The translations under genes and the position numbers were made by a program. Shown one piece after another: positions 23,933 to 33,706 of a stretch of DNA of 64,000 nucleotides. Location of the stretch: NCBI GenBank assembly GCA_010094045.1, contig ML986617.1:124001-188000 (forward strand), read 5' to 3'. The notes below the pieces were generated by a model. It was not told the origin of the DNA. It made no database searches and saw only the letters and a program-made list of their open reading frames with translations. This DNA is from Lojkania enalia. Taxonomy: Eukaryota; Ascomycota; Dothideomycetes; Pleosporales. Numbering within the stretch: position 1 is the stretch's first letter; the number at the start of each line of letters is the position of its first letter.

Positions 23933-26239
23933 ATGTACGGCATGGGTTGGAGTATGCTGGGATGGAGAGATATCTTGCGGCCCGTTCGCGATGGATACCG
24001 TCACTTATTCCCTTCTCCGGACACAGGGCCAACCCCAGAAGAACGGCAGCGGCAGCGAGAGCGAGATCAACTAAAGGGATTTACTTATTTCGATACATTC
24101 GATCAGCTGGAGGGCTGGACGGAAGCACAGTCAGACCCGTTGCAAAGAGCGAACACGCCATTGTTGCTACGGCCGCATTCGCCTGAACAAAGCGGGGAGA
24201 AGAAGGCTAATGTTCTCATCTGCAATGACTACGCGGGTAACTACCATGATTATGAGCATATTCAGGGCGTGGAGGTAGATGAGAAGATGTACTCCTGCGA
24301 ATACATGCAATTTGTCGATACACTTATCTACTTCTCGCACAAGTTAGTTTGTGTCCCGCCTCCCTCATGGACCAACACTCTGCATCGCAATGGAGTTAAG
24401 AGCGTGGGCACGTTACTAATTGAACCTCAGACAAAAGAAATAGAAAGGTTATTGCAACGTGCTAATCTCAATGAGGGTGCAAGAGGTGGCCTAGACTTTC
24501 CCATGGCGAAGAAATTGGCTGATATTACAAAACACTATGGATTCGATGGTTGGCTCGTGAATATCGAGAAACCGTTTCCGCGCGAGAATTGGCAATCTTA
24601 TGTCTTGCAAGGATTCCTGGAGCAGCTGAAGAGCGAGATAGGCCCCAAGGGCTCGCTCATATGGTGAGTAATACAATTTGGTTCATTAAAGCACTCTGAC
24701 TTCGAATGTATAAGCTAGTAAATGTCTATATCATGCAGTGATATGGCAGGCCAATTTGTAATTTCTCAATCCGTGTAATATCTCCGTATCAGTAATAAGG
24801 CGTAAACTTCCTCACATCGAACTAGGTACGACGCACTCACCAAAGACAACAAAATCAACTACCAAAACGCCTTAACACCTGCCAACCTCCCATTCGCCAA
24901 ATCCTGCAACAGTATCCTCACAAACTACAGTTGGACCGCCGCCGACGCACAAAACTCGAAGTTGTTAGCCCACCAGAGCGACATCCCTAGCAACAACGTC
25001 TTCTTCGGTGTCGACGTCTGGGCCCAGAACAAGACTTCTCTCAACCACCCTCGAATCACATATCCAGAAAAGGAAGGCGGCGGTACCAACACAGGACTAG
25101 CAGTCAATAAGCTCGCTAAAACAAGGCTGTCGGTCGGTATATTCGGCCCAGCGTGGTCCTTCGAGCATTTCCCCGGCCACGGACAGATCGTCGAGCAGGC
25201 TGTATGGGATGGCAGAGTCCTCCCAAGCAACATCGAATGCTCCTGTGGCAACACCAGCAAGCAGCATCCATTCAATCGAGGGTACCCCGTCACACGATCG
25301 GCACAACGCTTCTCCGCCGGCTCAGAAACTTTCTTGTATACCGATTTCAGCAGAGCATTTAGGCACTCACATAGCACTAACAAGTTCTATGCACAATTAT
25401 CTTCACAGTCGATACTGCCCCACGTTTATAGGTCTAGTGTAGCCGACGACAGCATCCCCAGCTCTATAAACATGCTCTCCCAATACCTCGAAGACCGTCC
25501 CGACGGATCCACACATCTCGTGATCCAAACCTCCAGCACAATGCCTCCCACTCCCTCTCAAACGAAAACCTATTCACGAGAACTCCCAATCTTTCATATC
25601 AACATGCCAGCAGCCATCCCACTAACCTTCCACATCTCCTTCCGTATCCCACCTTCCAAATACAACATAACTCCACATCTCTACATGAGATACACGACCG
25701 GCCAACACTCCTACCCGCTCACAGCCACAGACAGGGGCCAGCTCTCCGGTGCCTTCGACATCGAGCCGTCAGATGGCACCGCGAGACTCAGAGAAATCGG
25801 TATCCGGCTCTCAACCCCAAACCTTGGCGTCCAACCACTCCGTATCGCAGAGATACACAAACTATGCATAAAACCTCGACTCCCACCGCACTACAAAGAC
25901 CCCTGCCGCATCACCAACCTGCGCATTATATCACGTTCCAATAAAAATAATAACGCGCAGCATTTCCGGCTGTGCTGGGACTTGGACATCGATGAGGGTA
26001 GTTTGAGAGGTGACGGATCGGGGTTTCCGTATAGTTCAATTACGGGGCCGTTCTCCTATTTCATGGTCAGGGTCTGTGGCGCTGAGGCTGGTCGGGCGTA
26101 TTCTTTGGAGTATCTTTTGAGTGAGGAGGTGGTTGGGAAATTGAGGGGGGGAGGTGCAGAAGTGGAGGTTATTGGCGTGGGATTTGATGGCGAGGAGCTG
26201 GATTTTATGAAAAGCTATTTACACATTTTGGATGAATGA
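23933..26239 (+). CDS. cytosolic endo-beta-N-acetylglucosaminidase, GH85 (ENGase)
   Basis: Exon 1 is 23933-24663, a 162-nt intron is 24664-24825 (donor GTGAGT, acceptor ACTAG), and exon 2 is 24826-26239; 714 aa. The join restores W-YDALT. The GH85 catalytic pair is visible as N210 and E212 in GFDGWLVNIEK, preceded by YFDTFDQLEGW and CNDYAGNYHDYE and followed by NSILTNYSW and VFFGVDVWAQN. The enzyme cleaves the chitobiose core of N-glycans; the Asn orients the acetamido group and the Glu is the acid/base. There is no signal peptide, in line with a cytosolic role in processing free glycans or misfolded glycoproteins. The last 300 residues are a beta-rich region as in other GH85 proteins. Confidence 0.92.
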
Positions 26240-26659
26240 GTATTGGCTCGAGGGAAGGAACGATGTAGGTTGAATAGGGATAGAGGCCTGATATTCTAAA
26301 TAATAGCTACTTATTTGCGGGATAGTAGGATGTGAACGGCTTAGTGTGTCTAGGGATTATCTTTTGCAGGAGCCATCCCTCTACGATACATTATAGGCTT
26401 TGTACAGAACCTTGAAAGATTATGGGCATGCTCCCGCCAAGCCGTTAGTGTACCTAATTGCGCAGGGTGCCAAGTGGTACGAAAATAACTCGCAGATGCT
26501 GGTGAAAGACGCTTTCGAGGAAATACAATGCAATCGGGGTACTCGAGAGTTCTTCAGAGGCCTACTTGAAGGAACAAATCATCGTAGCTAGCACTTTTCA
26601 TTCCAGGGTTGTCTATGAACAGTAGATATTTTGATGATAACATTGCCTTTCGCGTGCGC
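26240..26659. other. intergenic between convergent genes
   Basis: A 63-codon plus-strand frame at 26400-26591 has no domain. Contains the 3' UTRs of the GH85 and CDC123 genes. Confidence 0.45.
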
Positions 26660-27909
26660 CTACTCATCCTCGCTATTATCCCTCCGCTGCTCTTCAGCAA
26701 GCCTCAGCGCCTCCTTCCACTGCATCGCGAACTCCCTCAGATTGCCCTCGCCACCTCTACTCGCATCTACAACGTCCTTAGGCAATTTGTGTGCACTGTA
26801 CTGCGGGGTTGTGAAGCCGTACGCCTCTGGATCATCTCTCCTCACAAGGCGGAACTCCGGTCTCCAAATATCAATAACCTCGTCCTCGTCCTCCGCTTCG
26901 TCGTTCGTCTCCCCTTCCGAGCTTTCTGTTCCAACGGCTTCGGGCAGTTCCTCCAAAGTCAGTAGCTCCATCCACGAGAAGAGTAGCGGATCCGTCCTCA
27001 CTGCCCAGGGATTGAAATCTACCAACCAAACCCTATCATGCGGCGGCGGGATATATACATCAAACGTGAAATTCGGGTCCGGAAATGTATCTCTAATCCT
27101 GATATCAAAAAACTCTTGAATAGTCTGGCGGAGTTTGTACTGCATTTTGAATAGGAAATCGAAGTGGTTGAGATCGCGCTGGCATATGGCGATGAGCTTG
27201 CGGTTGCGCACGAAACAGCGGAATTCGAGCGAGGGATTAAGCGTTATCCATTTCCGGAGCACGAGGTGGTAAGGAATGGAGAGTTCCCCGTCTGCATTCC
27301 CCGAGGCATGTGCCGGGTCCGCTGTGGTGTCATCGAATGCGTGCTGGAGGTCGTGTGTGACGAAATCGCTCGACTTCAGGAGCAGATAGATGTCATTCGG
27401 TGTCCTACACTCCATGCTATTCGTCGCAGCAATCCAGGTAGCGTCTTTCGGTGCCGACCAGTTTAGCTTCGGGGCGACTTTCCCGCCGAGTTCTTCTATC
27501 ATTCGCTCAATCGCTTCGTGAGTTTCGCGCCATGGGACCGAAGGGTCCTGGTTCTCTTCGTCTTCGTCTTCGTCTTCATTGTCGGCTCCAGAAAATATTC
27601 CGCTATCTGCATCGGACCATTCGGGATTCTCTTCAGGTGGGAGGACGATCCCATCGGCGCGGAGATAGTCGAGGAAGGGAATGGGCAGCGGAAGGAGGCG
27701 TGCTTTTGGAGTCACAGCGCGATATCTCGAATCCTGCGTTAGACTGGAATTATGTAGAAGTAGCTGGAGGCAACTCACTTGGGATGCCAGGCATGATACG
27801 AGCAGTTCAGGATATGGCGTTGAGTGACAGGCGGAAAGGATAGCTGACCCAGCTCTTCTATAGGAGCAGCGGCGTTCTCGGCGTGGTTGCTCCCGTCTAG
27901 AGCGTTCAT
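26660..27909 (-). CDS. CDC123: CDC123 (D123 family, eIF2 assembly chaperone)
   Basis: Exon 1 is 27909-27779, a 53-nt intron is 27778-27726 and exon 2 is 27725-26660; 398 aa. Exon 1 reads [17 protein letters not shown] and then [20 protein letters not shown], the family's conserved opening, and continues as [14 protein letters not shown]. The acceptor is CGAG; a CAG 8 nt upstream would give a frame with a stop after six codons. Further landmarks are an acidic run, [59 protein letters not shown] and VWLVDFNPW, which form the ATP-grasp-like core. CDC123 promotes assembly of the eIF2 heterotrimer in the cytosol. Confidence 0.95.
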
Positions 27910-28140
27910 GGTGGATGCGAAATAGGTGCTGATGATTCACGGATGGCCACCTCCTGATATTTATGCGGCGGTGATGACTCCATGATGGAGTTGTATGAGT
28001 CTATAACATTCCGCCGCCGCTGCGAACAATTTCCAGGTGGGGCAGCATCGGTGACGGCTTAGCGTGCATGCGACGCCGCCGCGCCTCTGCCTCATCTCCG
28101 AGTTCCTACTACTCCACCATTGCAACAAGTCGACGCGACA

Positions 28141-28727
28141 ATGTCTGACAACGTTGGCCTTTCCACGCCGCGAGGGAGCGGTACCTCCGGATATGTCCAA
28201 AAGAACAAATCGCTCCTCCGACCTCGCGACAAGATGGCGCCGTACCCGAAGGACTGGGAGCAGGCGAAGCATCGACAACGACAGCCTGACAAGGAAATTC
28301 TGGAGCATGACCGGCGCAGGGAGATAGAAGTCAAGGTTTTCGAGCTGCGGGACAAGCTTGAAGAGGAAGGGTAAGTTTGTCCCCATCATACGACCTTTTT
28401 GAATCGTTTCCGACCGAGATCAGCGTCGACGAGGATGAAATCGACGACCGATGCGATGCCCTCCGCAAGAAACTCGAGGACGAGCGTAAGCAAGGCAAGG
28501 ACTTTGGACCAAATGCGCGAAACCTTAAATCTCACCAAGTCCACGACCTAGCGAAAGCGAAGATCGAGGAGAGCGAAAGGTTACGGAAGGCCCTAGGCAT
28601 CTCAGCAGATTACGAGGAGGGCAGCCACTGGAGGAAACAAGACGAACGCTTGAGGGCGAGCCTAGCTCAGCAGGAGAAGGAGAAGGAGAAAGACCCTCCG
28701 CTGAGGTATAAGGATGAGTCTGATTGA
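28141..28727 (+). CDS. CWC21: Pre-mRNA-splicing factor CWC21 (SRRM2 N-terminal homologue)
   Basis: Exon 1 is 28141-28370, a 53-nt intron is 28371-28423 (donor GTAAGT, acceptor CAG) and exon 2 is 28424-28727; 177 aa. The first residues MSDNVGLSTPRGSGTSGYVQ are the near-invariant signature of the family. The cwf21 helical domain spans about residues 60-100, split by the intron (LRDKLEEEG-VDEDEIDDR, DALRKKL). The rest is charged and helical. In yeast Cwc21 binds Prp8 and Snu114 in the catalytic spliceosome. Four shorter in-frame Met codons are absent upstream except at 28120, which would add seven residues not found in the family. Confidence 0.93.
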
Positions 28728-29140
28728 GCATTGATGCGCTGCGTTAAGGAGAGGAATAGGTCTACTCTGCATCTGCTAGGCGTTTGGTTGATACCCTCAA
28801 TAACAAATATTAATACATAGTATGCATATATAGTATCCAGCTATTTACTAGCTATGTCTAACACGCAAATGTATATTACAGTGATAAAAAACGCAGACTG
28901 TAGATTCGACTTCGCATGATATGATCCTACACCATTGTCCATGTGTAGTAATTAGCTCACTTCAAAATGTACAACTTATGAAAAAACATGAAATTATAGT
29001 CTGCCCTTTTCTCAAGGCAATAATGCCCTCATGCCGAGCGACAATTTTGCACGTGCAGTAGTTTTCCCAACACCAATTCGTCGAAGCAATTAAATTAACC
29101 AAGAATGATATCAATTTGAAAAACAGTACCGTTAAAACAA
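28728..29140. other. intergenic between convergent genes, AT-rich
   Basis: 3' UTRs of CWC21 and the NACHT gene. No coding signal. Confidence 0.45.
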
Positions 29141-32100
29141 TCACGCGCAACTCAAAAACGCCTTCCTCCTCCAATCCAATCCACTCCTCACCGGAACCTC
29201 AAACCTATTCTCACCCGTCACAAACGTGCCTCTCAACATCGCATACGTGCACTCATAGTCCATAACTTCCCTGGTCTGTGCATCGACTCCTTTATCCCAA
29301 GCACGCCAATCCTTCTCGGAATCGATATTCCAAATGTATACCGCAGGCGGCTTTCTTAGAACCTGGTTTTGGGAAAATTCTGCGTCAAGAATGAGCAATA
29401 GCGATTCTTTTGATAGGCCTTTTGGGAAGAGATTTAGGCGGGGATTACGATAGGGCGTTGAGTAAGGGAAGAATATTGGTTCGCGGAGGGTTTGAACGCG
29501 AGCTGCCATGGGCGAAGATGTCGGGTCCGGATTGGCAGTGAGACACATTCGTATTATTTTTGGTTTGCAAGAAAGTCGTGGAAGAACTATGTAGACACAA
29601 TCTGATGCCCAGAGCGTTATGACGAGGGGATGCTGGACGGACCCAGTGCATTCGTAAGTGACGTTTGCTGTAGGATGGGTGCGCTCGAAGACCGATTCCG
29701 CATTTAACGCGGACGGGAAGAGGAACGAGGAGAGTGAAATAGAGTAACGAATACCATGCTCGGTTTCTGATGCGGCACATAGAAGATAATGTATGGAATC
29801 TCCTGATTCTGAAAAGTGAAACTCCTTGCGCGCTGCGAAAACAGATGAAAACTCGATATCAGCCGGTTCAGGTAGGATGAGATGTTCCTCTTTTCCAGAT
29901 GCAACATTCCAAATAAAACACTCGTGTGCTGACGGGCTCCATGCAGCTAAAGGCTCGGTCGGATGAAAGGCATATGGGGCTTCAAGTTTCGGAATCGCGG
30001 ATTTCCATAATCTCCACGCCGGTTTCTGTCCGTTGCGAATGATGAGCGTGGCGTAGTTCGAAACCGGCTCCCTATCGTCATCTTCCTCAGGTTCTGACTC
30101 AATCTCGCTATCATGGTCGATCGATCCGTAACCGGATTCCTGGGTTGAGACATTGTCTGCTGTGACTGGTCGATCTTCGGCGTAATGGAAGGCCGCAATA
30201 TCTTGGTCAGAATCAAGTTCGTCATTCATCTCGTCCGGGTCTCCATGTAGTAAGTGCCACTTCCCATTTATCTTTTCAGGAGGCGTAAATGTTTCTATGC
30301 CTAGTCCTGGTCTGACTCTATGATGTTGAACACACAATCGTTGAGATTCGATCAGCCAATATTCATTCTCTAAATCAGACAACTTAGTGAGAATGAATGA
30401 ATTTGTTGAATGTGTGGCAAGGAAAGGAGTGGCTGGTTCTGCAGTCCAACTTGATGGAGCGTATGGTGACGCAGCAGAAATTGGTAGCTTTCTAGTAAGA
30501 TAGCGTCCAGTCGATTCCTCATATTCGAGCACTGTGCCAACTAGGTTGCCAGAATCGACATTAATGCCGACGTAGGACAATGGTGAAGTTTTGGATGACC
30601 CCTCTTCCTGAGATAATATGAAGCACTTGACGCGATCCGATTCCCAAGCTGCCTTTCCTTGCATATATTTGGTCCACTCATGACCCATTGTGCACTGGTC
30701 CCCATTGAAGGGCTGTGAGTTCAGAACAGCATGCCATTCACTTACGAAACTATGAAGAGCTTCGACCACTCGAGCCCCTGCTTGGCCGTACTGCTCAAAA
30801 TCAAGCCATTCAGGGAGCGGGATTGAAAAGTTGACGCTGTCTTCGTCCCGCTCTTCCTTCAGACCAGTAGTGATGAGTTTGAAACCCCCTGACTTCGTTT
30901 TCATATACCATCCGAAAAGATGAGGCGCCACGCGGCTCTGAACGGCTATGCAGGTCCAGAAGGCCTCACTTCTTGCAAAATCTACAACCTGATCATGTAG
31001 GTCTTTAGAGTGTGGTGCTGCGCTTAGGTAACGATGCCAAAAAGTTGCAGCATGCTTCAGAAAGGAATGGTTATCGTCGTCTAGAATGGTATCTACATCT
31101 CGTGGCTGATTGTATCTTAAGTAGCGGAGATATGAGAGACTCGACTGACCCAGCATCAGATTCGCCTCTGAAGCGAGCACAAAGTATTTTCGGACTTTAT
31201 TGTCGGTGAGCTCTAAAGTATCCGGGTCTTCTTGGAAGAAATCTTGTATGGACTTATGAGCTACCTTGAGATACGGGTCTACGTCGTGACCTTTTCCTCT
31301 CCGATCGAAAACGATTAGGTTACAGCATAGTCGCTCAATTACATCCGCTTTGGGCAGCCATTGCGGAGTATAATCCACGAGAGCCTTGGTTGCGGCTATT
31401 GCATGCCTAAGTTCGCTAAGACGAAGGGGTTGAACGGCTCCCACGACCATCGTGAATATTTTGCGAGCAAGTTCCTGAGACGATTCGGGTTGCCGAGAAA
31501 GCCGACTCAAACTACGGGCATAACATCCAGTAAGGCCCTTAGGGAATTCGTCGATCTTTTCACCGATCTCTCCTTCACATGTCGTTATCTCACCCATGAT
31601 GATCGGAAGCATAAGGGACATCCACATGAAATTGCCTTCAGACTTTAAAAGCCAGTGCTCGGTACATTTGTCGCAGTGCATTCGAGGGGCCAGGTATGCC
31701 CGGACATCTTGCATGAGGGCCTTTTCTGAAGCTGTAATCTCCTTAACGCCATTCTCCCTCATCATATATCGAATATCAGGTTCATCTCGGCTGGTAAAGA
31801 AGAATTTGATAGTATTGTATGTCTTTGTGCTGAGAATACGAAACAAGCGGCTCAGTGCTTCAAGAAGTTTCTCTTTATTCTCGCATTCATCCAGGCCGTC
31901 AATAATAACGTGAATTCGTGCATGGGTCTTTAGTAGGGATCCGACTACTTCTGTAGCAGTCCTTAATCTATCATCAGAAAGTCTTGATCGATTATTATCC
32001 AGATCGTCTTCGAAGAGTTCGTGTACTTTGTCCGGAATACGGTCTTTTGGGCGGAGAAGTTGAAGTGCAAGAGATCGAAAGACAGTGATAGCCTTTCTTC

Positions 32101-33130
32101 TCGAAATATCGTTAAAGGAGCAGAGAAAGACTGCGGTTTTGTAAGGCTTACCCTCGCTATCTTGCACACTTTGAATGTGGCGCGTAACCGCTGATGACAT
32201 GACAGTTTTACCTGCTCCGGGGCCAGCTGTATACCATATCGCTCGGGAGTCCTTTGCATTGAGCCAGTCTTCCATGTCCGGATGTCTGAAAATCCAGTTG
32301 CACGTATCTTTGTGCCGCTTTTCTATCAGATCTTCGATGTCTTCGCGAACGTCAAGACTGTCTTCGTCCTCACACCCTCGGATCCATTCAACGATTTCTT
32401 TTCGCTTGGCGATCTCTGCCTTAGACTGTTGACGTTCGGCTTTCTCCGTCTCCTGCTGCCTACTCATTTTTGCTTCTGTCACTTGGGCAAGCATCTGTAC
32501 TGCTCTTGCATCGTCCTCAAGCGCTTGGCGGCATTTCTGCCATTCTGCGTCGAGTGGTTTCAAGAAACCTTTGAAAAACGTTTTATACGGCTTTTTATTG
32601 TAGAATTTCGAGGCTTCTAACCAAAAGTAGATGATGTTTTTGTATGTCTTAACAAGGCGTTCTTGAAACTCGAACGAGTCCTTATATGCATTGGACCATC
32701 CCTGATAGCATTGTAGGAGATCGCCAATCCTCTCCAACATTGATATTATGGTGTCAAAGCAGCTGAAGAACTTCTCTGCAAGTTGGAGAACAACTCGAGC
32801 TCCGCCATAGAGAAGGACAGCGGCAGACGGTGCGGCCTGGACTATGACATCGCACGAGGCCGTGTACTGAGACAGACCAGATACAAGCGGACGCAGCCGG
32901 TCGGTTACCTTCAGCGTCTTACTACTTTGTCTTTGCTTGCTCTCCAATTGTTGAATAAACATTTGAAGTTGGGCCGCACTCCGATTGCTTTCTTCAGCAA
33001 GGGTTTTGCCTATAGTTTTGTCATGAAGGTGGACAAGGACTTCTTTGTAAAACTGGCTTTTTTTGTCCTCTTCGTGCTCAATGTTTGAGATAAATCTTTC
33101 GAGAGCCACAGTAAAGGCGTTGGGAGCCAT
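29141..33130 (-). CDS. NACHT-domain STAND protein (fungal NLR-like)
   Basis: Uninterrupted frame of 1329 aa. The N-terminal 240 residues are helical; the block APSAAVLLYGGARVVLQ at about 99-115 and the following FDTIISMLERIG resemble the DUF7708-type N-terminal helical domain found before fungal NACHT domains. The NACHT NTPase follows: Walker A GPGAGKT at residues 303-309 and Walker B HVIIDGLDEC at 407-416, then TSRDEPDIR as sensor. A winged-helix-like middle region (about 540-680, VAHKSIQDFF) is present. The C-terminal 600 residues do not show canonical WD40, ankyrin or TPR repeats, although several blocks (AYAFHPTEPLAAWSPSAHECFIWNV) read like degenerate propeller blades. Such proteins act in fungal non-self recognition and programmed cell death; the role here is inferred from family only. 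Confidence 0.9.
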   Translation of the reverse strand: MAPNAFTVALERFISNIEHEEDKKSQFYKEVLVHLHDKTIGKTLAEESNRSAAQLQMFIQQLESKQRQSSKTLKVTDRLRPLVSGLSQYTASCDVIVQAAPSAAVLLYGGARVVLQLAEKFFSCFDTIISMLERIGDLLQCYQGWSNAYKDSFEFQERLVKTYKNIIYFWLEASKFYNKKPYKTFFKGFLKPLDAEWQKCRQALEDDARAVQMLAQVTEAKMSRQQETEKAERQQSKAEIAKRKEIVEWIRGCEDEDSLDVREDIEDLIEKRHKDTCNWIFRHPDMEDWLNAKDSRAIWYTAGPGAGKTVMSSAVTRHIQSVQDSEGKPYKTAVFLCSFNDISRRKAITVFRSLALQLLRPKDRIPDKVHELFEDDLDNNRSRLSDDRLRTATEVVGSLLKTHARIHVIIDGLDECENKEKLLEALSRLFRILSTKTYNTIKFFFTSRDEPDIRYMMRENGVKEITASEKALMQDVRAYLAPRMHCDKCTEHWLLKSEGNFMWMSLMLPIIMGEITTCEGEIGEKIDEFPKGLTGCYARSLSRLSRQPESSQELARKIFTMVVGAVQPLRLSELRHAIAATKALVDYTPQWLPKADVIERLCCNLIVFDRRGKGHDVDPYLKVAHKSIQDFFQEDPDTLELTDNKVRKYFVLASEANLMLGQSSLSYLRYLRYNQPRDVDTILDDDNHSFLKHAATFWHRYLSAAPHSKDLHDQVVDFARSEAFWTCIAVQSRVAPHLFGWYMKTKSGGFKLITTGLKEERDEDSVNFSIPLPEWLDFEQYGQAGARVVEALHSFVSEWHAVLNSQPFNGDQCTMGHEWTKYMQGKAAWESDRVKCFILSQEEGSSKTSPLSYVGINVDSGNLVGTVLEYEESTGRYLTRKLPISAASPYAPSSWTAEPATPFLATHSTNSFILTKLSDLENEYWLIESQRLCVQHHRVRPGLGIETFTPPEKINGKWHLLHGDPDEMNDELDSDQDIAAFHYAEDRPVTADNVSTQESGYGSIDHDSEIESEPEEDDDREPVSNYATLIIRNGQKPAWRLWKSAIPKLEAPYAFHPTEPLAAWSPSAHECFIWNVASGKEEHLILPEPADIEFSSVFAARKEFHFSESGDSIHYLLCAASETEHGIRYSISLSSFLFPSALNAESVFERTHPTANVTYECTGSVQHPLVITLWASDCVYIVLPRLSCKPKIIRMCLTANPDPTSSPMAARVQTLREPIFFPYSTPYRNPRLNLFPKGLSKESLLLILDAEFSQNQVLRKPPAVYIWNIDSEKDWRAWDKGVDAQTREVMDYECTYAMLRGTFVTGENRFEVPVRSGLDWRRKAFLSCA

Positions 33131-33706
33131 GAATACTGTGGTTGGCGGATTCGCCGGATGAAACTCCTCGGGACTTTCTATGGATGCCGATGGTATGCCT
33201 CAAGTCGCAAGCAGCTAAAGCCCCATGATCGTTGCGAATTGTTGCCTATATTTTCAATGCGACGTCTTGGCCCCGAAATTCCTACTGTCGAGGGAACAAG
33301 ACGAGGCTATGCAGGTATACGTAATAAGGGTCTCCTTAGAATGAGCTACATTGACTAGGAGGGTGAAGGACGGTCAATCAATCCTCCAGGGTGGCAAAAC
33401 GACGAGGCTATACGAGCTAGTGGGATGCTGCCTAGACCTGCGTCTCAGAATGGTGTGGAAACATGCAGCCAGATAAGCTTTATTCGAATCTGGCTAGGCT
33501 GAGGCGTACAGCATGGGTACTCAGTCTCGTATGGTTGGTAGAAACAACTGTCGTCATTTTGGCCCCCACACCTTTCTGATGCGAAAGAATTCAGGACCAC
33601 TCGTCTGTTGGCGGGAGGCCGCCGACATGCTGCTTACAGAGATAAAAACCTTCTGCACATTCTGACTTACCTGAGGTTATAAAGCTCAACTCCTTCAGAT
33701 ACGACC
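33131..33706. promoter_or_regulatory. divergent spacer between NACHT and AAA genes
   Basis: A 576-nt spacer separates two outward-facing ATPase genes and should hold both promoters. The sequence GGTTATAAAG lies about 30 nt upstream of the AAA start codon and may be a TATA-like element or part of the leader. Confidence 0.4.

Noticed and set aside
24925..25383. 152-codon minus-strand open frame
   Set aside because: Antisense to the well-supported GH85 coding exon.
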